A DNA stretch of 12,312 bases from an uncultured Ruminococcus sp. (GTDB lineage Bacteria; Bacillota; Clostridia; Oscillospirales; Ruminococcaceae), in the NCBI GenBank assembly GCA_946183385.1, contig CAMHBN010000033.1, positions 1 to 12,312 on the forward strand, written 5' to 3'. The number at the start of each line of letters is the position of its first letter. The stretch's first letter is position 1. Below the pieces are notes generated by a model, which ran no database searches, was not told the origin of the DNA, and saw only the letters and a list, made by a program, of their open reading frames with translations. Below, piece after piece: positions 8,504 to 12,312 of this stretch. The translations under genes were made by a program, and so were the position numbers.

Positions 8504-9166
8504 ATGAATGAAGTAAGAATTGAAGTCTGGGGCGATTTTGCCTGCTTTTCAAGACCTGAGGGGAAGGTGGAAAGGCTGACGTATCCTGTTATGACACCGT
8601 CGGCTGCAAGGGGGATACTCAGCGCTGTTTATTCAAAACCTGTTGAATTTTACTGGCAGGTCAGAAGGATAGAAGTGCTTAGTCCTATACGTTATATCAC
8701 GTTCAAGCGCAATGAAGTTATAAACAGTAAAATAGGCAGGAATCCCAAAGCAATGCTTGTTGAGGAGAACAGGACCCAGCGCCAGACAGTTGCTCTGAGA
8801 GATGTGAGATATCGTATAACTGCCGAGATCATACCGAGAAAAGACTTTAAAGGAACTGTAAATCAGCTTTATGAGCAGGCGAAAAGAAGGATAAGCTCGG
8901 GCAAGTGCTTTTTCCAGCCGTCGCTCGGACTGCGTGAATTTGTCTGCTATTTTGATGAAGCGACCGATTCGTCTCCTGTCGATGAGAACATGGATATCGG
9001 ATTTATGCTGTATGATGTCTTTGATCTTCATAAATACGAGGTAACTGCAAAGGCTGAACCGTTTGTATCGGTATTCCATGCTGTTCTTGAAAACGGTGTT
9101 CTTGAAGTGCCTGATTATGACAGTTCGCTCGTGCTGAAGCCCGGAGGAGGTGTCAGCGATGCTTGA
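8504..9166 (+). CDS. cas5: Cas5c (Cas5d), crRNA-processing subunit of type I-C Cascade
   Basis: In type I-C, which lacks Cas6, Cas5 is the endoribonuclease that cuts pre-crRNA at the base of the repeat hairpin and then caps the 5' handle in Cascade. The 220-residue protein begins with a RAMP-like strand (VRIEVWGDFACFSRPE, 4-19), then the helix SAARGILSAVYSKP (33-46), and ends with a typical glycine-containing region. Y43 aligns by eye with the catalytic Tyr46 of Bacillus halodurans Cas5d. The Lys-His pair of that enzyme is not seen; Lys113, Lys116, Lys127 and Lys134 are nearby candidates. RRISSGKCFFQPSLGLREF (128-146) is a conserved Cas5c block. GGAGG (8493-8497), overlapping the cas3 stop, is six bases before the ATG. 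It overlaps cas8c by 8 nt. Confidence 0.94.
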   Translation: MNEVRIEVWGDFACFSRPEGKVERLTYPVMTPSAARGILSAVYSKPVEFYWQVRRIEVLSPIRYITFKRNEVINSKIGRNPKAMLVEENRTQRQTVALRDVRYRITAEIIPRKDFKGTVNQLYEQAKRRISSGKCFFQPSLGLREFVCYFDEATDSSPVDENMDIGFMLYDVFDLHKYEVTAKAEPFVSVFHAVLENGVLEVPDYDSSLVLKPGGGVSDA

Positions 9167-10919
9167 AGCGCTTTATAAATATGCACAGGATAATCAGCTT
9201 GCTGTGCGTCCAGGATTCAAGACCAAGAACATAAAGCATTATATGTGCTTCGGTGCAGACGGTGATTTTATCGGATTTGAAAGCGTGGGAGAGGATTTTA
9301 TCCCGCCGATGTGTCCGGATATAGGCAGCCTCGCCAACGGAGCGAACAAGAGTAATATCATTGCTGAAAAAGCAGAGGTGATATTAAATTTACCCGACAA
9401 AAACGGTCAGTGTAAACGCGGACCAAAGCAGCAGTTTTATATTGATTCAATGTCCGAAGCAGGTGAATTTGACCCGCGGTTTAAAGTGGCTGTAAATGGG
9501 ATCATCAGGAATATCGAGCAAATACAAAAAGAATTTCTGAACCATAAAAAGATTAAGCCCGCTGATTTTATCAGTGTGAAGGTAGATGGTTTTCCTCTTG
9601 AAAAAAGTACAGACTATCTTGAATGGTGGGATAAGTTCCGCAAGCAGTTCGATAAGCCCGTAAAAAGCGGAGATGCAAGGTGCTTTATAACAGGTGAACT
9701 CGTAACTCCCGTAAATACAGTACCGCCCGTTCAGGGACTTATAAGCGTTGGCGGACATACGAAGGGCGATAGTTTTATTTGCTTTGATAAGGACGTGTAT
9801 CAGTCTTACGGATTCAAACAGGCAGCAAATGCTTCTGTATCCGAAGAAGCAGTCACTGCGATGAATTCAGCGCTGGCAAAGCTTATGAAGGATACACCGT
9901 CACAGATCGCAGGAGCTAAATACATTCATTGGTTCAGCGAGCAGACGGAATATGACGCTTTTCAGATGTTTGATTTCGGCTTTGACGATGATGATGTGAA
10001 AGAGCCCGATAACGAGCAGATATCCGAAGATAAACACAGAGTCAGGGAGATGTTCGGATTCATGAAGAACAGGACTTTTCCGTTGATGCCTGAAAACAGA
10101 TACTATATGATGGCACTGAGCGGCGTGAACGGCAGAGTTATGATACGCAGCTACGATGAGGGAACTTACGATGAGTTGTGCGGAAATATCAGGGCATGGT
10201 ATGATGACCTCTCAATATACGAACCGAAATATGGTTACAGGTTCTCAAAAATGTTTCGTGTTTACAGCAGATTGCTGAAATTCAGTACAGACAATTCAAG
10301 GCTCGGTGATCGTATAGCTTCGGAACTCAGCGGACTTGTTCCGAAGATAATGTATGCGATAATGCATAATACACGGCTGCCGGATGCAGTTGCAGTGAAA
10401 GCTCTTGCATACATCAGGTCGGATCTGTACAACAAGAGCAGCGATGAAAAGGGGATGCCTGTCCCTGATAAAACAGCTTGTCAGATATTAAAAGCATGGC
10501 TAAACAGAAAATACCGATACAGTAAAAAGGAGGATAAAATAATTATGGACAAACTCAACGAAAGCAGTCAGTCTGCTGCATATCAGACAGGCAGGCTTAT
10601 GGCTGTATACGCAGCTTTGCAGTATGCAGCGCTTGGCGGAGTAGGAGCAGGTGTTGTTGAACGCTACTATACTTCTGCCTGTACTTCACCTGCGCTTGTA
10701 ATGGGAAAGCTTGCAACCATGGCGCAGTATCACCTCTCTAAACTGAAGGGTGAAAATCAGGGGAAATATATCTATTACAGCAAACAGCTTGAAGAGATAT
10801 CGTGCAGGATAGGAAACACTCTCCCGAAAACCTTCAGTCTTGAGCAGCAGTCTGAATTTGCACTTGGTTATTATTTTCAGAGGTCACAGGTATACGAATC
10901 TAAAAAAACGGAGGAATAA
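9159..10919 (+). CDS. cas8c: Cas8c (Csd1), large subunit of type I-C Cascade
   Basis: Cas8c is the large Cascade subunit that recognises the PAM and helps open target DNA. The 586-residue protein matches the Csd1 family by several blocks: RCFITGEL (174-181), YQSYGFKQAANASVSE (214-229), and NRYYMMALSGVNGRVMIRSY (313-332). I chose ATG 9159 because GGAGGAGG (9143-9150) is eight bases upstream; the in-frame GTG at 9150 lies inside that ribosome site. The first 8 nt overlap cas5c, suggesting coupled translation. The 3' part also carries an internal start for Cas11c. Followed after 3 nt by cas7c. Confidence 0.93.
   Translation: MLEALYKYAQDNQLAVRPGFKTKNIKHYMCFGADGDFIGFESVGEDFIPPMCPDIGSLANGANKSNIIAEKAEVILNLPDKNGQCKRGPKQQFYIDSMSEAGEFDPRFKVAVNGIIRNIEQIQKEFLNHKKIKPADFISVKVDGFPLEKSTDYLEWWDKFRKQFDKPVKSGDARCFITGELVTPVNTVPPVQGLISVGGHTKGDSFICFDKDVYQSYGFKQAANASVSEEAVTAMNSALAKLMKDTPSQIAGAKYIHWFSEQTEYDAFQMFDFGFDDDDVKEPDNEQISEDKHRVREMFGFMKNRTFPLMPENRYYMMALSGVNGRVMIRSYDEGTYDELCGNIRAWYDDLSIYEPKYGYRFSKMFRVYSRLLKFSTDNSRLGDRIASELSGLVPKIMYAIMHNTRLPDAVAVKALAYIRSDLYNKSSDEKGMPVPDKTACQILKAWLNRKYRYSKKEDKIIMDKLNESSQSAAYQTGRLMAVYAALQYAALGGVGAGVVERYYTSACTSPALVMGKLATMAQYHLSKLKGENQGKYIYYSKQLEEISCRIGNTLPKTFSLEQQSEFALGYYFQRSQVYESKKTEE
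10545..10919 (+). CDS. cas11c: Cas11c small subunit, translated from an internal start in cas8c
   Basis: Within cas8c, AAAAAGGAGG (10524-10533) is followed by an in-frame ATG at 10545, 11 nt downstream. This would yield a 124-residue C-terminal product starting MDKLNESSQSAAYQTGRLMA, identical to Cas8c residues 463-586. It is known that type I-C systems make a separate Cas11 small subunit by internal initiation in cas8c and that the subunit is needed for Cascade function; size and place fit here. Cas11 lines the belly of Cascade and contacts the DNA strands. In-frame ATA and ATT codons lie closer to the ribosome site but are poor starts. The product is predicted from the sequence signals only. 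Confidence 0.8.
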   Translation: MDKLNESSQSAAYQTGRLMAVYAALQYAALGGVGAGVVERYYTSACTSPALVMGKLATMAQYHLSKLKGENQGKYIYYSKQLEEISCRIGNTLPKTFSLEQQSEFALGYYFQRSQVYESKKTEE

Positions 10920-10922
10920 GAA

Positions 10923-11918
10923 ATGGCTATCAATAACAGATATGAATTCATGTTTTACATTCAGTGCGTGAACGGAAATCCCAACGGCGATCCCGATATG
11001 GGTAATTCTCCAAGAATGGATCCTGAGGATATGCACGGCTATATTACGGATGTTGCGATAAAGAGACGCATACGCAATTATGTTCAGGCAGCATACGCAG
11101 GACAGGACGGGATGGATATTATAATGCAGAACGCAACGAATATCAATAAGTTTATTGCCCGTGCAAAGGAAAAAGCAGGCGTGGAGCTTACCGAGAAGAA
11201 TACTGCAAGTATCGAACCTGCACGTCGGGAAGCCTGCTCAATGTTCTATGATGTCCGAACTTTCGGAGCAGTCCTCTCAACAGGACCTAATGCGGGACAG
11301 GTGAGAGGACCCGTACAGATAGCATTTGCAAAGTCGGTTGACCCGATACTGCCGCTGGATATCTCGATAACAAGAATGGTAGTGGCAGATGGTGACAAGG
11401 ACAAGAGCTCGGAATACTACGAACAGCTTGAAAAAAATACGCCTGAGGACAAGCTCCGTACAATGGGCAGAAAGCAGTTCATATCGTACGGTCTTTACGA
11501 AGCAAGAGGCTTTATCAGTGCTAATTTAGCGGAAGAAACAGGATTTGGTGAAAACGACCTGAAAATACTGTTTGAAGCAATACTTAATATGTACGAGCAT
11601 GACCGTTCTGCAAGCAAGGGCGAAATGTCTGTAATATCACCGCTTATAATATTCAAGCATATCGGGACCGACTCTGATGAAAAGCAGCGCTTGCGTCAGG
11701 CAAAGCTGGGCTGCGCAGCTGCACATAAGCTGTTTGAGCTTGTCAGCATAAAAAAGAAGGATAATGTCGAATATCCGAGGGACTACCGTGATTATGATGT
11801 CAGCATAAAAACATCAGCTTTGCCGTCAGGCATAGAGGTCGGATTCATGGAGGATCCTTATGATGATATCTCGTGGGGAAAGATCTCAGATGAAAATAAC
11901 TGGATAAAGCAGTTATGA
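10923..11918 (+). CDS. cas7: Cas7c (Csd2), backbone subunit of type I-C Cascade
   Basis: Cas7 binds crRNA and forms the helical backbone of Cascade. The 331-residue protein begins with the Csd2 hallmark NGNPNGDPDMGNSPRMDP (18-35), followed by GYITDVAIKRRIRNYV (39-54), and later carries YGLYEARGFISANLAE (around 187-202) and MSVISPLIIFKH. It is somewhat longer than the usual ~290-300 residues. GGAGG at 10910-10914 is eight bases before ATG 10923, at the end of cas8c. In complete type I-C loci cas4-cas1-cas2 come next; here only a short reading frame overlaps the cas7c stop before the array. Confidence 0.95.
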   Translation: MAINNRYEFMFYIQCVNGNPNGDPDMGNSPRMDPEDMHGYITDVAIKRRIRNYVQAAYAGQDGMDIIMQNATNINKFIARAKEKAGVELTEKNTASIEPARREACSMFYDVRTFGAVLSTGPNAGQVRGPVQIAFAKSVDPILPLDISITRMVVADGDKDKSSEYYEQLEKNTPEDKLRTMGRKQFISYGLYEARGFISANLAEETGFGENDLKILFEAILNMYEHDRSASKGEMSVISPLIIFKHIGTDSDEKQRLRQAKLGCAAAHKLFELVSIKKKDNVEYPRDYRDYDVSIKTSALPSGIEVGFMEDPYDDISWGKISDENNWIKQL

Positions 11919-11998
11919 TGAGCTTGCCTCTATGGCAAATCGAACATTGTATATTTTGCGGACTGCAAAATAAATGCGCAGACCATTATCATACATAA
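11915..11998 (+). pseudogene. cas4: Probable cas4 remnant (N-terminal stub, 27 codons)
   Basis: A short frame starts at ATG 11915, sharing ATGA with the cas7c stop, the kind of coupling expected between cas7 and cas4. It encodes 27 residues. Residues 9-18, IEHCIFCGLQ, match by spacing the start of type I-C Cas4 (I-Q-H-x-x-F-C-x-R-Q), where the Cys is the first iron-sulphur ligand. After residue 18 the similarity fades and a TAA closes the frame at 11996-11998; neither other frame downstream shows more Cas4 that I can recognise. Most likely a deletion scar of the cas4-cas1-cas2 module. Alternative readings are a chance frame or an unrelated small Cys/His peptide. The match is short and from memory of the family, hence the moderate confidence. 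Confidence 0.5.
11952..11972 (+). other. Small hairpin between cas7c and the array
   Basis: TATTTTGC (11952-11959) pairs perfectly with GCAAAATA (11965-11972) around a GGACT loop. A second 5-bp hairpin, TTGCC-TCTAT-GGCAA, lies just upstream (11924-11938). Neither is followed by a T run, so they are not classical terminators. They lie inside the proposed cas4 remnant and could stabilise the 3' end of the cas mRNA. Confidence 0.4.
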
Positions 11999-12147
11999 AA
12001 CGCATGGCAGGTCGGCGCAGGAAAAAATACTTATTTATTAAGCCGGTATGAACTTATCAGCTGAAATATGCAGCAAATCAGCCTGTTGGATGTTGAATGT
12101 GCATGATAATAGGTGTGCTCATCGCGTCTTTTTTGTGCTGATTTGCT
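11999..12147 (+). promoter_or_regulatory. CRISPR leader region
   Basis: This 149-bp stretch precedes the first repeat and has no recognisable coding content. It includes a T-rich run (12128-12134) close to the array and one arm pair of a 12-bp inverted repeat. A GATAAT (12105-12110) could be a -10 box, but no good -35 stands at the right distance, so the array promoter is not identified; read-through from the cas operon is possible since I see no terminator after cas7c. The leader assignment rests on its position and the repeat orientation (ATTGAAAC at the 3' side). Confidence 0.6.
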
Positions 12148-12148
12148 G
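12071..12148. repeat. 12-bp inverted repeat in the leader, ending at the first CRISPR repeat
   Basis: CAGCAAATCAGC (12071-12082) is the exact reverse complement of GCTGATTTGCTG (12137-12148), separated by 54 bp. The right arm ends at the first base of the first CRISPR repeat, so it covers the leader-repeat junction where new spacers are inserted. Function is unknown. Confidence 0.75.
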
Positions 12149-12312
12149 TCGCCCCTCACGCAGGGGCGTGAATTGAAACATTATAAAAGATATAAAGCTG
12201 TCGTGATATTGTCGTCGCCCCTCACGCAGGGGCGTGAATTGAAACACTGATAGTAAATACCACTATGGGGTAATGGCTGGTCGCCCCTCACGCAGGGGCG
12301 TGAATTGAAACG
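12148..12312 (+). CRISPR. Type I-C CRISPR array (start; continues past the window)
   Basis: Three identical 32-bp repeats lie at 12148-12179, 12214-12245 and 12280-12311, separated by two 34-bp spacers (12180-12213 and 12246-12279); a third spacer begins at the last base. Each repeat starts GTCGCCCC and ends ATTGAAAC, as in type I-C. Repeat positions 3-9 and 15-21 form a 7-bp stem (CGCCCCT/AGGGGCG) with a CACGC loop, leaving an 11-nt 3' tail that matches the known type I-C crRNA 5' handle length after Cas5c cleavage. The repeats are perfect copies, consistent with the leader end. Spacer 1 ends in GTC just before the GTC of repeat 2, so that boundary could be drawn three bases either way. Spacer sources cannot be determined here. 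Confidence 0.97.

Noticed and set aside
12082..12110. Possible promoter in the leader: TTGGAT (12086-12091) with GATAAT (12105-12110).
   Set aside because: The spacing is only 13 bp, too short for a SigA promoter, and no better -35 lies at 16-18 bp.

Overview
The window looks like chromosomal DNA of a Gram-positive gut or rumen Clostridia member, most likely close to Ruminococcus. This is inferred from strong AGGAGG-type ribosome sites, SigA-type promoter geometry, a rhamnose cassette followed by galE, a VanZ-family protein and a DUF4846-type protein, plus a compact type I-C CRISPR-Cas locus. The genus assignment is a judgement from overall protein style and was not tested by search. All genes lie on the + strand.

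Region 1 (16-3451) is a tight four-gene operon, rfbB-rfbD-rfbC-rfbA, holding all four enzymes that convert glucose-1-phosphate to dTDP-L-rhamnose. It ends at a hairpin terminator (3466-3498). Region 2 (3535-4990) is galE followed by an overlapping vanZ-like membrane gene, closed by a second terminator (5008-5034). Region 3 (5092-6006) is one membrane-anchored DUF4846-type protein, closed by a strong terminator (6016-6048). Regions 1 and 2 supply activated sugars for surface polysaccharide; the roles of the VanZ-like and DUF4846-type proteins are unknown.

Region 4 (about 6081 to the end) is a type I-C CRISPR-Cas locus with lower GC and different codon use. A near-consensus promoter (6081-6109) is followed by a transcribed leader of roughly 205 nt, then cas3, cas5c, cas8c and cas7c. 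An internal Shine-Dalgarno and ATG inside cas8c (ATG at 10545) should make the separate small subunit Cas11c. A CRISPR array starts 229 bp after cas7c, with three complete 32-bp repeats and two 34-bp spacers before the window cuts it.

The notable feature is the junction between cas7c and the array. Type I-C loci normally carry cas4-cas1-cas2 there, and all three are absent as intact genes. A 27-codon reading frame overlapping the cas7c stop by ATGA retains what looks like the N-terminal Cas4 motif (I-x-H-x-x-F-C-x-x-Q) and then stops. The simplest reading is that the adaptation module was deleted, leaving a cas4 stub and an interference-only locus that still keeps its array. Interference genes look intact: the HD and helicase motifs of Cas3, the Cas5c fold motifs and the Cas7 signature are all present.
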